Assembly: GCA_964544655.1 (NCBI GenBank)
Contig: CAZJCM010000003.1
Location: 1 to 64,000 of the forward strand
DNA length: 64,000 nt
From: HyVt-443 sp964544655
Lineage (GTDB): Bacteria > Pseudomonadota > Gammaproteobacteria > Chromatiales > Chromatiaceae
Direction: 5' to 3'
In this document: piece after piece, positions 1-9,105 of the stretch
Numbering within the stretch: the stretch's first letter is position 1
Layout: every line of letters begins with the position of its first letter
The notes under the pieces: model-generated
What the model saw: only the letters and a program-made list of their open reading frames with translations
Told to the model about the DNA's origin: nothing
The model's database searches: none
Made by a program: the position numbers and the translations under genes

Positions 1-1
1 G

Positions 2-2107
2 GACCAGACGGTGCTGGCCAACGAGCAGGTGATCGACGGCCGCGGCTGGCGCTCCGGCGCCCTGGTGGAGCGGCGTGAGATCCCCCAGTGGTTCATCAAG
101 ATAACCAATTACGCCGACGAGCTGCTGACCGAACTGGAGAAGATGGATCAATGGCCGGAGCAGGTGCGCACCATGCAGCGCAACTGGATCGGCCGCTCCG
201 AAGGCGTGCAGATGGACTTCGGCATCGAGGGTTCCGACGACAAGCTGACCATCTACACCACCCGCCCGGATACCCTGATGGGCGTCACCTACATGGCGGT
301 AGCCGCAGAACATCCCCTCTCCCTGCAGGCCGCAAAAGACAACCCGGAGCTGTCTGAATTCATCGATGAATGCCGTCGCGGCAGCACCTCCGAGGCGGAC
401 ATCGAGACGATGGAGAAGAAGGGGATGCGTCTCGGTATCAATGCCCTGCATCCCATCACCGGCGAGCCGATGCCGGTGTTCGCCGCCAACTTCGTGCTCA
501 TGGGCTACGGCACCGGCGCGGTGATGGCGGTACCCGGCCACGACCAGCGCGACTGGGAGTTCGCCACCAAGTACGGCGTCCCCATCAAACAGGTGATCCA
601 GCCGGCGGACGGCTCCGACTGGGACATCGCCAAAAGCGCCTACACCAAGAAGGGAATCCTGATCAACTCCGGCCAGTTCGACGGCCTCACCTCCGAGCAG
701 GCGTTCGACGCCATCGCCGCCTACCTCAGCGAACGGGGGCTGGGCGAGAAACAGGTCAACTACCGGCTGCGCGACTGGGGCGTTTCCCGCCAGCGCTACT
801 GGGGCGCCCCCATCCCCATGGTCCACTGCGACAACTGTGGTATCGTGCCGGTGCCCCTGGAGCAGTTGCCGGTGGTGCTGCCGGAGGACGTGGCGTTCGA
901 TGCCACCGGCGGCTCCCCGATCAAGAAGATGCCCGAGTGGTACCAGACCGAATGCCCCAAATGCGGCAGCCCGGCGGAGCGGGAGACCGACACCTTCGAC
1001 ACCTTCATGGAGTCCTCCTGGTACTACGCCCGCTACAGCTGCCCGGACGCGAACCAGGCGATGCTGGACGAGCGGGCCGACTACTGGCTGCCCGTAGACC
1101 ATTACGTCGGCGGCATCGAGCACGCCATCCTGCATCTGCTGTACGCCCGCTTCTACCACAAGTTGATGCGGGACGCCGGTCTGGTCAAATCCGATGAACC
1201 CTTCACCCGGCTGCTGACCCAGGGCATGGTGATCGCCGAAACCTACTACCGGGACAACCCGGACGGCAGCAAGCAGTGGTACAACCCGGCAGAGGTGGAA
1301 CCGGTCCACGACGAAAAAGGCCGGGTGATCAGCGCCATCCTCAAGGCCGACGGCCAGCCGGTGCAGGTGGGCGGCATCGAGAAGATGGCCAAATCCAAGA
1401 ACAACGGCGTCGATCCCCAGTCCATGGTGGACCGCTTCGGCGCCGACACCGTGCGCCTCTACACCATGTTCACCGCCCCGCCGGATCAGTCCCTGGAGTG
1501 GAACGACGAAGGGGTGGAGGGTGCCCACCGCTTCATCAAGCGGCTGTGGAGCCTGGCCTGGAACCGGCGCGAAGAACTGCAGCAGGGTCCCGGCGACCTG
1601 GGCAGCCTCAGCGATTCCCAGCGGGCGGCCCGGCGGGAGATCCACGCGGCGCTGAAGCAGGCCCGGTTCGACTATGACCGGCAGCAGTTCAACACCGTGG
1701 TCTCCGCCGCCATGAAGATCGTCAACAGCCTGTACAAACTGGGAGACGACGCCGGTGACCACGCCCTACTGCACGAAGGCATGGGCATCGTGCTACGCCT
1801 GCTCGCCCCCATCGCCCCCCACGTCACCCACAAGCTGTGGCGTGAGCTGGGCTACGGTGATGAGATTCTGCAGGCCGATTGGCCGGCCCCGGACGAGGCG
1901 GCCCTGAAACAGGAGAGCATCCAGTACGTGGTACAGGTGAACGGCAAGGTACGGGCCAAGATCCAGGTGCCGGCGGACGCCGACAAAGGCACCATCGAGG
2001 AGACCGCCCTGGCAGATGACAACGTGCAGCGGTTCATCGGCGATGCCAAGGTTCGCAAGATCATCGTGGTGCCGGGCAAACTGGTCAGCCTGGTGGTGGC
2101 CAAATAG
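2..2107 (+). CDS. leuS: Leucyl-tRNA synthetase, 5' end cut by window
   Basis: Class I aminoacyl-tRNA synthetase that charges tRNA-Leu in the cytoplasm. About 700 residues are present; family members have about 860, so roughly 160 N-terminal residues, including the HIGH motif, lie before base 1. Visible parts are the CP1 editing domain (TTRPDTLMGVTYMA, then GTGAVMAVPGHDQRD), the WYYARY and HYVGGIEHAILHLLYARF core segments, the KMSKS-type loop KMAKSKNN near 1382-1405, and the C-terminal VNGKVRAKIQV domain. The catalytic loop reads KMAKS rather than KMSKS, a single change that need not inactivate it. It is followed after 70 bases by lptE, the usual gammaproteobacterial order leuS-lptE-holA. Confidence 0.97.
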   Translation, partial: DQTVLANEQVIDGRGWRSGALVERREIPQWFIKITNYADELLTELEKMDQWPEQVRTMQRNWIGRSEGVQMDFGIEGSDDKLTIYTTRPDTLMGVTYMAVAAEHPLSLQAAKDNPELSEFIDECRRGSTSEADIETMEKKGMRLGINALHPITGEPMPVFAANFVLMGYGTGAVMAVPGHDQRDWEFATKYGVPIKQVIQPADGSDWDIAKSAYTKKGILINSGQFDGLTSEQAFDAIAAYLSERGLGEKQVNYRLRDWGVSRQRYWGAPIPMVHCDNCGIVPVPLEQLPVVLPEDVAFDATGGSPIKKMPEWYQTECPKCGSPAERETDTFDTFMESSWYYARYSCPDANQAMLDERADYWLPVDHYVGGIEHAILHLLYARFYHKLMRDAGLVKSDEPFTRLLTQGMVIAETYYRDNPDGSKQWYNPAEVEPVHDEKGRVISAILKADGQPVQVGGIEKMAKSKNNGVDPQSMVDRFGADTVRLYTMFTAPPDQSLEWNDEGVEGAHRFIKRLWSLAWNRREELQQGPGDLGSLSDSQRAARREIHAALKQARFDYDRQQFNTVVSAAMKIVNSLYKLGDDAGDHALLHEGMGIVLRLLAPIAPHVTHKLWRELGYGDEILQADWPAPDEAALKQESIQYVVQVNGKVRAKIQVPADADKGTIEETALADDNVQRFIGDAKVRKIIVVPGKLVSLVVAK

Positions 2108-2177
2108 ACCGGGCCTGTCCTGTCGCACCGGCGCGCAAATGACAAGGGCCTCCCGGCACGACCATAGAGATATCCCC

Positions 2178-2714
2178 ATGAACGAAAACAGTAAAACACC
2201 CCATTCCCGCCATCTTCTTCTCTGGTCAGTCCCGTTGTTGCTGTTGCTGCTGCAAGGCTGCGGCTTCCACCTGCGCGGCAGCGACGGCACGATGGGCGCC
2301 AGCCTGCCGGCCAGTGTCAGCCCGGTCTATATCCAGGGGCTGGAAAACGGTGGCGACCTGCGCCGCATCCTGGAGGAGCGGCTGTATGCCGCGGGCGCAC
2401 AACTCACCAACGACCCGACCGCGGCCGCCAGCCAGTTGCGGATCAGCAACCGCAGCAGCGAACGCCGTGTCGTAGCGGTGGATGGCCAGGGTAAAGTGAT
2501 CGAGTACCAGCTGAGTGAACGCCTGCGCTTCAGCCTGAAGGGGGCGCAGGATGTCCAATGGGTCGAACCCCAGCCGGTAAGCGCGGTTCAGAGCTACCTC
2601 AACCCGGAGACGGAGGTGCTGGGCAAGCAGAGCGAAGAGGCTTCCCTGCGCCAGGACATGTATCGCCGCATTGCCGACCAGATCGTACGCCGCCTGGAAG
2701 CACAACTGCGTTGA
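2178..2714 (+). CDS. lptE: LPS-assembly lipoprotein LptE
   Basis: Outer-membrane lipoprotein that plugs the LptD barrel and helps insert lipopolysaccharide. The protein has 178 residues. It starts MNENSKTPHSRHLLLW, followed by a hydrophobic run and the lipobox LLQGCGFHLRG, with the lipidated Cys near residue 29. The FHLRG segment right after the Cys is the family hallmark. The ATG at 2178 is chosen because it gives a normal signal peptide; the frame stays open upstream into leuS but without homology. It sits between leuS and holA, only 2 bases before the holA start, so the three are probably cotranscribed. Confidence 0.93.
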   Translation: MNENSKTPHSRHLLLWSVPLLLLLLQGCGFHLRGSDGTMGASLPASVSPVYIQGLENGGDLRRILEERLYAAGAQLTNDPTAAASQLRISNRSSERRVVAVDGQGKVIEYQLSERLRFSLKGAQDVQWVEPQPVSAVQSYLNPETEVLGKQSEEASLRQDMYRRIADQIVRRLEAQLR

Positions 2715-2716
2715 CC

Positions 2717-3733
2717 ATGCGGGTACGTCCCCACGAACTGGACAGCCACCTCGCCCGCAAGCTGGCCCCGGTCTACTTGGTCAGTGGGGACGAGCCCCTG
2801 CAACGGCAGGAGGCCTGCGACGCCATCCGCCAACGGGCACGCCAGCAGGGATTCAGCGGCCGTGAAGTGCTGGAAGCGGAAAAGGGGTTCGACTGGCAAC
2901 AGCTGCTGACTGCGGCCAACAGCCTCTCCCTGTTCGCCGAGCAACGCATCATCGACCTGCGCATTCCTTCGGGCAAGCCGGGCAACGATGGCGGCAAGGC
3001 ATTGACTGCTTACGCTGCTGACCTGCCACCCGACACCCTGCTGCTGATCACCCTGCCCAAGCTGGAGCGGGGGCAGGACAACAGCAAATGGTTCAAGGCG
3101 CTGGAGCGGGTCGGGGTAGTGATCCAGGTGTGGCCGGTAGAGGGTTCGAGGCTGCCGCCCTGGATAGAGCAGCGCATGCGCAAGAGCGGCCTCACCCCGG
3201 CGCCAGGGGTGGTGGAGATGCTGGCCGAGCGGGTGGAAGGAAACCTGCTGGCCGCCACCCAGGAGATCGAAAAACTGCTGCTGCTCCACGGCCCCGGCGT
3301 CATCACCCCTGAACAGCTGGCCGAAGCCGTCTCCGACAGCGCCCGCTACGATGTCTACGGTCTGGCTGACAGCGCATTGCAGGGCCAGGTGGCGCGCGGG
3401 CTGCGTATGCTCAATGGCCTGCGTGCGGAAGGAACCGCAGCCCCGGTGGTGCTATGGGCTCTGGCCCGGGATATCCGCACCCTGACCAGCCTGGCTGCAG
3501 AAGTGGCCGGCGGCACCCCCCCCGCCCGGGCCATTGCCGCCCGGCGTGAGATATGGGACAAACGCAAACCCCTGATCAGCCGTGGGCTGCAACGCCTGCC
3601 GCTGGCGCAATGGCAGCAGCTGCTGCAGTTATGCAGCCGTGCCGACCGCGCCATCAAGGGCCGGGACCCGGCCGACCCCTGGCTGCTGATGCAACAGATC
3701 GTCACCCGCATGGCCGGCGCGGATCTTTCCTGA
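2717..3733 (+). CDS. holA: DNA polymerase III delta subunit
   Basis: Delta subunit of the clamp loader, which opens the beta sliding clamp. The protein has 338 residues, close to the E. coli length of 343. The N-terminus MRVRPHELDSHLARKL followed by APVYLVSGDEPLQRQEA is the typical HolA start, where the degenerate Walker region lies. The middle (LLAATQEIEKLLLLHG) and the C-terminal collar region (YDVYGLADSALQG, LWALARDIRTL) also match. The start lies 2 bases after the lptE stop, suggesting coupling. In many relatives nadD follows; here proA follows instead and nadD is not in the window. Confidence 0.95.
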   Translation: MRVRPHELDSHLARKLAPVYLVSGDEPLQRQEACDAIRQRARQQGFSGREVLEAEKGFDWQQLLTAANSLSLFAEQRIIDLRIPSGKPGNDGGKALTAYAADLPPDTLLLITLPKLERGQDNSKWFKALERVGVVIQVWPVEGSRLPPWIEQRMRKSGLTPAPGVVEMLAERVEGNLLAATQEIEKLLLLHGPGVITPEQLAEAVSDSARYDVYGLADSALQGQVARGLRMLNGLRAEGTAAPVVLWALARDIRTLTSLAAEVAGGTPPARAIAARREIWDKRKPLISRGLQRLPLAQWQQLLQLCSRADRAIKGRDPADPWLLMQQIVTRMAGADLS

Positions 3734-3748
3734 CCCGGCTTTTCCGTT

Positions 3749-3764
3749 CGTAACTATTCAGCTG
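3749..3764 (+). repeat. Dispersed 16-bp repeat, copy 1
   Basis: CGTAACTATTCAGCTG, followed 6 bases later by GAGATCATCG. The same 16 bases occur on the minus strand at 31540-31555, followed by GAGATCGTCG after a 5-base gap. Both copies lie in short intergenic gaps just after a gene end (holA here, coq7 there). This looks like a small dispersed intergenic element; its function is unknown. Confidence 0.6.
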
Positions 3765-3859
3765 TACACTGAGATCATCGCCCACCGCCACCAACTCCGA
3801 AATTCGAGTTCCTATGGTAAGATCTGCTGAATCAGTGATTCAACCAGGTACAAACCACC

Positions 3860-5131
3860 ATGGCCGATCAGATCAGCGACATCTCTGCCTATATGAATGA
3901 AGCGGGCGCCCGCGCCCGGGCCGCCTCACGCCAGTTGGCGGCCGCCCCCACCAGCGCGAAAAACGCCGCCCTGGAGGCGATCGCCGCCGATCTGGACCGG
4001 AACCGTGAGTTCCTGATGGCGGAGAACCGCAAGGACATGGAGGCCGGTGTCGCCAAAGGCCTGGACGCCGCCCTGCTCGACCGGCTGGAGCTGACCCCGG
4101 CGCGCATCGACAGCATGATCGATGGAGTGCGCCAGATCGCCGCCCTGGCCGATCCGATCGGCGAGATCTTCGACCTGAAATATCGTCCCAGCGGTATCCA
4201 GGTGGGGCGCATGCGGGTGCCCCTGGGCGTGGTCGGCATCATCTATGAATCCAGGCCGAACGTCACCGCCGATGCCGCGGCACTGTGCCTGAAGTCGGGT
4301 AACGCCACCCTGTTGCGTGGCGGCTCCGAGGCGTTCCACTCCAATCAGGCCATCGCCGCCAGCATCCATCGGGGGCTGGTGCAGGCCGGGCTGCCGGCAG
4401 ATGGGGTGCAGGTAGTGGCCACCACCGACCGGGCAGCGGTCGGCGCCATGATCACCATGCCCGAATATGTCGATGTGATCATCCCACGCGGCGGCAAGGG
4501 ACTGATCGAGCGCATCTCACGGGAGGCCCGGGTACCGGTGATCAAGCACCTGGACGGTATCTGCCACGTCTACATCGACGACCAGGCCGATATCGGCAAG
4601 GCCTTCGACATCGCCCTCAACGCCAAGACTCAGCGCCTCGGCACCTGCAACACCATGGAAACCCTGCTGGTGGCAGAGGCGATCGCCGATGAGATCCTGC
4701 CGATGCTGGCCACCGCGCTGCTGGAAAAAGAGATCGAGTTACGCGGCTGCCCCCGCACCTGCAGTATCATCGAGGGCTGCACGCCCGCCTCCGATGAAGA
4801 CTGGGACACCGAATATCTGGGGCCAATCCTCTCGATCCGGGTGGTGGAGGGGCTGGACCAGGCCATCGACCACATCAACGGCCACAGCTCCCAGCATACG
4901 GACAGCATCGTCACCGAGAACTACACCAGAGCGCGGCGTTTCCTCACCGAGGTGGATTCGAGTTCGGTGATGGTCAATGCCTCCACCCGCTTTGCAGATG
5001 GCTTCGAGTACGGCCTGGGGGCCGAGATCGGCATCTCCACCGACAAGTTCCACGCCCGCGGCCCAGTGGGGCTGGAGGGGCTGACATCGGTGAAATACAT
5101 CGTGTTGGGCGATGGTCACATCCGCACCTGA
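3860..5131 (+). CDS. proA: Gamma-glutamyl phosphate reductase
   Basis: Reduces gamma-glutamyl phosphate to glutamate-5-semialdehyde with NADPH, the second step of proline synthesis. The protein has 423 residues (E. coli ProA has 417). It belongs to the aldehyde dehydrogenase fold; the catalytic Cys lies in KTQRLGTCNTMETLLV, and RVPLGVVGIIYESRPNVT and HTDSIVTENYTRA are typical ProA segments. It starts at an ATG 126 bases after holA, so it may have its own promoter, but I cannot name one with confidence. proB is not in the window. Confidence 0.97.
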   Translation: MADQISDISAYMNEAGARARAASRQLAAAPTSAKNAALEAIAADLDRNREFLMAENRKDMEAGVAKGLDAALLDRLELTPARIDSMIDGVRQIAALADPIGEIFDLKYRPSGIQVGRMRVPLGVVGIIYESRPNVTADAAALCLKSGNATLLRGGSEAFHSNQAIAASIHRGLVQAGLPADGVQVVATTDRAAVGAMITMPEYVDVIIPRGGKGLIERISREARVPVIKHLDGICHVYIDDQADIGKAFDIALNAKTQRLGTCNTMETLLVAEAIADEILPMLATALLEKEIELRGCPRTCSIIEGCTPASDEDWDTEYLGPILSIRVVEGLDQAIDHINGHSSQHTDSIVTENYTRARRFLTEVDSSSVMVNASTRFADGFEYGLGAEIGISTDKFHARGPVGLEGLTSVKYIVLGDGHIRT

Positions 5132-5166
5132 ACCCAAGGGACGCCCGATTGTCTGTCAGCCGTGAA

Positions 5167-5264
5167 TGGACGCAGAAAAACGCGAATAGACAGCAAATTG
5201 ACTGGCCCGTAAAACGAGCCGTACAACCGTCTGCAACAAGCGGATTTGCGTTAATTCACGTCCA
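5167..5264. repeat. Imperfect inverted repeat between proA and engB
   Basis: The arm TGGACGCAGAAAAACGCGAAT (5167-5187) pairs imperfectly, about 15 of 21 positions, with the complement of 5244-5264. It fills most of the 166-base gap between proA and engB. It could form a long weak hairpin or be a remnant of a REP-like element. Confidence 0.4.
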
Positions 5265-5297
5265 GTTGCGGCAACAAAGCAGGTTACTACCCAATCC

Positions 5298-5939
5298 ATG
5301 AACCCGTTCTATCACCAGGCCCGCTTCCTCACCAGCGCCGCCCACCTGGACCAGTGCCCGCCGGATGACGGCATCGAAGTGGCCTTTGCCGGCCGCTCCA
5401 ACGCCGGCAAGTCCAGCGCCATCAACGCCTTGTGTCAGCAGAAGGCCCTGGCCCGGACCAGCAAGACGCCGGGACGCACCCAGTTGATCAACTTCTTTGC
5501 CCTGGACGACCACCGCTTCCTGGTGGACCTGCCTGGCTACGGCTACGCCAAGGTGGCCGAGGCGGTAAAGAACCAATGGCAGCGGGAGCTGGCCGCCTAT
5601 CTCGAGCAACGCCGCGCGCTGCGTGGCCTGATCCTGTTGATGGATGTGCGCCATCCGATGAAGGCGTTCGACCAGCAACTGCTGGAATGGGGCTGCCACA
5701 TCGGCCTGCCGGTGCATATCCTCCTGACCAAGGCAGACAAGCTGAAGCGTGGCGCCGCCAACAACAGCCTGCTGAAGGTGCGGCAGGCAACCGGCAGAAT
5801 GGAGGGCAGGATAACGGCACAGCTGTTTTCGGCGCTGAAACACCAGGGGATCGACCAGGCGCACCGGCAGCTGGACCAGTGGTTCGGGCTTGAGCCCGAA
5901 TCTCAGGCAAAAAAAGATCCCGGCACCCAAGGGGAGTAA
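5298..5939 (+). CDS. engB: Ribosome biogenesis GTP-binding protein EngB/YihA
   Basis: Small essential TRAFAC GTPase that assists 50S ribosome assembly. The protein has 213 residues, the normal length. All G motifs are visible: G1 GRSNAGKSS near residues 35-43, G2 around KTPGRTQ, G3 DLPGYG, G4 TKAD, and G5 SALK near residue 180. The ATG at 5298 gives the family-typical N-terminus MNPFYHQARFLTSA. The 3' end carries the A-run and one arm of the polA terminator hairpin encoded on the opposite strand, so the last 10 codons serve two purposes. Confidence 0.96.
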   Translation: MNPFYHQARFLTSAAHLDQCPPDDGIEVAFAGRSNAGKSSAINALCQQKALARTSKTPGRTQLINFFALDDHRFLVDLPGYGYAKVAEAVKNQWQRELAAYLEQRRALRGLILLMDVRHPMKAFDQQLLEWGCHIGLPVHILLTKADKLKRGAANNSLLKVRQATGRMEGRITAQLFSALKHQGIDQAHRQLDQWFGLEPESQAKKDPGTQGE

Positions 5940-5952
5940 GGCTACCGGGATC
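5909..5952 (-). terminator. Intrinsic terminator of polA
   Basis: On the minus strand GATCCCGG (5952-5945) and CCGGGATC (5923-5916) form a perfect 8-bp stem, followed directly by seven T (5915-5909). It lies about 120 bases past the polA stop and overlaps the last codons of engB. Confidence 0.75.
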
Positions 5953-6072
5953 GCAGACCCGGCTGGGGAGGCCGGACCACTGGCCATTCGGGGAAAAACG
6001 GCCAGGCGTCAGATGACGCTCATAAGATATGACCAAGCATTCTACTGGGAGTTCCCCATGGGAGAAATTTTC

Positions 6073-8775
6073 TCAGTGGGCCTGGTCCCAGTTGTCGCCG
6101 ATGCCGATATCCACCACCAGTGGCACCTTCAACTCGGCCGCTGATTCCATGAAGCTGCGGATCTGCTCACAGGCCGGCACCACCTGATCCTCGCGGATCT
6201 CAAACACCAGCTCATCATGCACCTGCATGATCATGCGCACCGGGGGCTGCGCCGATTCGATCCACTCATCCACCTTCAGCATGGCTCGTTTGATGATGTC
6301 CGAGGCAGTGCCCTGCATCGGCGCATTGATCGCGGTGCGCTCCGCCGCCGCCCGGCGCTGGCCATTACGGGCATTGATCTCGGGCAGATAGAGGCGGCGG
6401 CCGAACACCGTTTCCACATAGCCCTTCTCACGGGCATCGTTGCGGATCTGTTCCATGAACGCCTTCACGCCGGGATAACGCTCGAAATAGCGATCCACAT
6501 AGATCTGTGCCGCCGCGCGATCGATGCCCAGCTGCTTGGCCAGCCCGAATGCAGACATGCCATAGATCAGGCCGAAATTAATCGCCTTGGCGGCGCGGCG
6601 CTGCTCGTTGTCCACCGCCTCCGGCGATTCCAGGCCAAACACCTCGGCCGCCGTGGCACGATGGATATCCTGCCCACTGGCAAACGCCTGCAGCAACCCC
6701 TGATCCCCGGACAGGTGGGCCATGATGCGCAGCTCGATCTGGGAATAGTCCGCCGCTACCATGCGGCAGCCCTGCTCCGGCACGAAGGCCTGGCGGATAC
6801 GCCGGCCCTCCTCGGTGCGCACCGGGATGTTCTGCAGATTGGGATCCGACGAGCTGAGGCGCCCGGTGGCGGCCACGGCCTGATGGTATGAGGTGTGCAC
6901 CCGCCCGGTGTTGGGATCCACCATCCCCGGCAGTTTGTCGGTGTAGGTGGATTTCAGCTTGGACAATCCCCGGTGCTGCAGGATCAGGGCCGGGAGCTGG
7001 TAACCCTGATCCGCCAGTTCCTGCAGCACCGATTCAGCGGTGGAGGGGGCGCCCTTGGGGGTCTTGGCCACTACCGGCAGGGCCAGCTCCTGAAACAGGA
7101 TCTCACCGATCTGCTTGGGCGAACCCAGATTGAAGGGATGGCCCGCCAGTTCGCAGGCCTGCTGCTCCAGCTGATGCAGACGGGCGGCCAGCTCCTCGCT
7201 CTGACGCGCCAGCATGGCGCTGTCGATGCGCACGCCGGTGCGCTCCATGCGTGACAGTACCGGCACCAAGGGCATCTCCAGATCGAGAAACAGCTGTGCC
7301 AGAGCGGGCTCGGACTCCAGTTTCGGCCACAGTTCACGATGCAGGCGCAGCGTCACTTCCGCATCCTCGGCAGCATAGGGTGCCGCCTGCTCCAGCGGCA
7401 CCTGGTCGAAGCGCAGCTGCTTGGCACCCTTGCCTGCCACATCCTCGTACTTGATGGTCTTGTGATTCAGGTACTTGCGGGCCAGGGAATCCATATCATG
7501 GCGGGTGGCGGTGGAGTCGAGCACATAGGATTCCAGCATGGTGTCGAACGCCACGCCGCGCAGCTCGATGCCGTGGCGGGCCAGCACGCTCATATCATAT
7601 TTCAGGTTCTGTCCCACCTTGGCCTGACGGGCATCTTCCAACAGGGGCTTGAGCAGGGCCAGCGTATCCTCCCGCGGCAACTGCTCCGGGGCACCCGGAT
7701 AGCTATGGGCCAGGGGCAGGTAGGCGGCCTCTCCCGGCTCGATGGCAAAGGAGACACCAACGATCTCCGCCTGCATATAGTTCAGACTGGTGGTCTCTGT
7801 ATCAAAAGCGAACAGCGCTGCCTGCTGCAGCCGCTCCAGCCACTGTTCCAGGCTCTTCCGATCGAGAATGGTCTGGTACTGCGCCACCGATACAGAGGGT
7901 TCATCAATGACTGCGCCGGCCACATCATCCACCCCTTCCAGCAGCCGCCGCGCCTCCATGCGGCCGAAGATCTCCCGTAGCGTGGCATTGTCCGGCTTCC
8001 CCGGCCGCAGCTCTTTGGGATCAAGGTCCAATTCCAGATCCCGACGAATGGTGGTCAGCTGCCGCGACAGGGGTAGCTGGTCCAGGCTCTGCCGCAGATA
8101 CTCCCCCACCTTGCCCTTGATCTCATCCGCATGGGCCATCAGCTGATCCAGGCTGCGGTACTTGGCCAGCCATTTGGCCGCGGTCTTGGGGCCGCACTTG
8201 GGCACACCGGGGATATTGTCCACCGGATCCCCCACCAGGGCCAGATAGTCGACCATCTGCTCCGGCTCCACACCAAACTTGCGCCGCACCTCCTCCCGAT
8301 CGGTGAGGGTATCGCTCATGGTGTTGATCAGGGTGGTGTGATCATCCACCAACTGGGCCAGATCCTTGTCCCCGGTGGAAATCAGCGTCTCCATCCCTTC
8401 TGCAGATGCACGGCTGGCCAGGGTACCGATCACGTCATCCGCCTCCACCCCGGGCACCACCAACAGCGGAAGTCCCATCGCCTGCACGATCCGGTGCAGC
8501 GGCTCGATCTGCTGCCGCAACTCATCGGGCATCGGCGGACGGTGGGCCTTGTACTGCTCATAGAGCTCATTACGGAAGGTGCCGCCTGGCGCGTCGAACA
8601 CCACCGCCATCTGCCTGGGCTGATACTCCTTGATCAGCTTACGCAGCATATTGACCACGCCGACGATGGCGCCGGTGGCCTCGCCATGGGAGTTGGTCAG
8701 GGGAGGCAGCGCATGAAAAGCGCGAAACAGGTAGGAGGAGCCATCCACCAGGATGAAGGGGGGTTTGGAACTCAT
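6073..8775 (-). CDS. polA: DNA polymerase I
   Basis: Replication and repair polymerase that removes RNA primers and fills gaps. The protein has 900 residues from the ATG at 8775 (MSSKPPFILVDGSSYLFRAFHALPPL), the classical PolA start; a longer frame to 8886 exists but adds no homology. Domains: 5'-3' exonuclease (about 1-290), 3'-5' exonuclease (about 315-500) with the catalytic FDTETTSL, so proofreading is probably retained, and polymerase (about 550-900). Polymerase motif A is ADYSQIELRIMAHLSGD, motif B RRAAKAINFGLIYGMS and motif C QVHDELVFEI. A strong intrinsic terminator follows. Confidence 0.98.
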   Translation of the reverse strand: MSSKPPFILVDGSSYLFRAFHALPPLTNSHGEATGAIVGVVNMLRKLIKEYQPRQMAVVFDAPGGTFRNELYEQYKAHRPPMPDELRQQIEPLHRIVQAMGLPLLVVPGVEADDVIGTLASRASAEGMETLISTGDKDLAQLVDDHTTLINTMSDTLTDREEVRRKFGVEPEQMVDYLALVGDPVDNIPGVPKCGPKTAAKWLAKYRSLDQLMAHADEIKGKVGEYLRQSLDQLPLSRQLTTIRRDLELDLDPKELRPGKPDNATLREIFGRMEARRLLEGVDDVAGAVIDEPSVSVAQYQTILDRKSLEQWLERLQQAALFAFDTETTSLNYMQAEIVGVSFAIEPGEAAYLPLAHSYPGAPEQLPREDTLALLKPLLEDARQAKVGQNLKYDMSVLARHGIELRGVAFDTMLESYVLDSTATRHDMDSLARKYLNHKTIKYEDVAGKGAKQLRFDQVPLEQAAPYAAEDAEVTLRLHRELWPKLESEPALAQLFLDLEMPLVPVLSRMERTGVRIDSAMLARQSEELAARLHQLEQQACELAGHPFNLGSPKQIGEILFQELALPVVAKTPKGAPSTAESVLQELADQGYQLPALILQHRGLSKLKSTYTDKLPGMVDPNTGRVHTSYHQAVAATGRLSSSDPNLQNIPVRTEEGRRIRQAFVPEQGCRMVAADYSQIELRIMAHLSGDQGLLQAFASGQDIHRATAAEVFGLESPEAVDNEQRRAAKAINFGLIYGMSAFGLAKQLGIDRAAAQIYVDRYFERYPGVKAFMEQIRNDAREKGYVETVFGRRLYLPEINARNGQRRAAAERTAINAPMQGTASDIIKRAMLKVDEWIESAQPPVRMIMQVHDELVFEIREDQVVPACEQIRSFMESAAELKVPLVVDIGIGDNWDQAH

Positions 8776-9105
8776 CGGTATATCGTCGATATTGGGGTGC
8801 GGTCCTGCAGCATACCCGAAATCATCAATCCCAGGAATCACCAGCGGCCGAATCCGCATGTGAGCATGTTCAACAGCGGAAAGCACGGCTCATGACCTGC
8901 TGAAATTCAGCCTGGTAGCGGAAAGTCAGTGGATATTCTCCGGCAACGGTACGACCCCCCATTTCATTCCTGACAAAATCGGCCGCGACTGGTTACAGCG
9001 ATGCCGATTCTTGCCATACTACCCTCTATATACCCATATATTATGAGGATACGAGAGACCGTTTTTGCCAGGAAGCATGACGATGGTCGTTATAATTCAA
9101 GGATA
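8776..9105. other. Divergent intergenic region polA / GGDEF-EAL gene
   Basis: This 330-base stretch between two divergent genes should hold both promoters. A possible plus-strand promoter is TTGCCA (9011-9016) and CATATA (9035-9040) separated by 18 bases, which would start RNA near 9047 and supports translation from 9106 rather than from an earlier codon. I see no other clear site. Confidence 0.4.
9011..9040 (+). promoter_or_regulatory. Candidate sigma-70 promoter for GGDEF-EAL gene
   Basis: -35 TTGCCA and -10 CATATA with an 18-base spacer in an AT-rich patch of an otherwise GC-rich region. The match is moderate and unsupported by other evidence. Confidence 0.3.
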
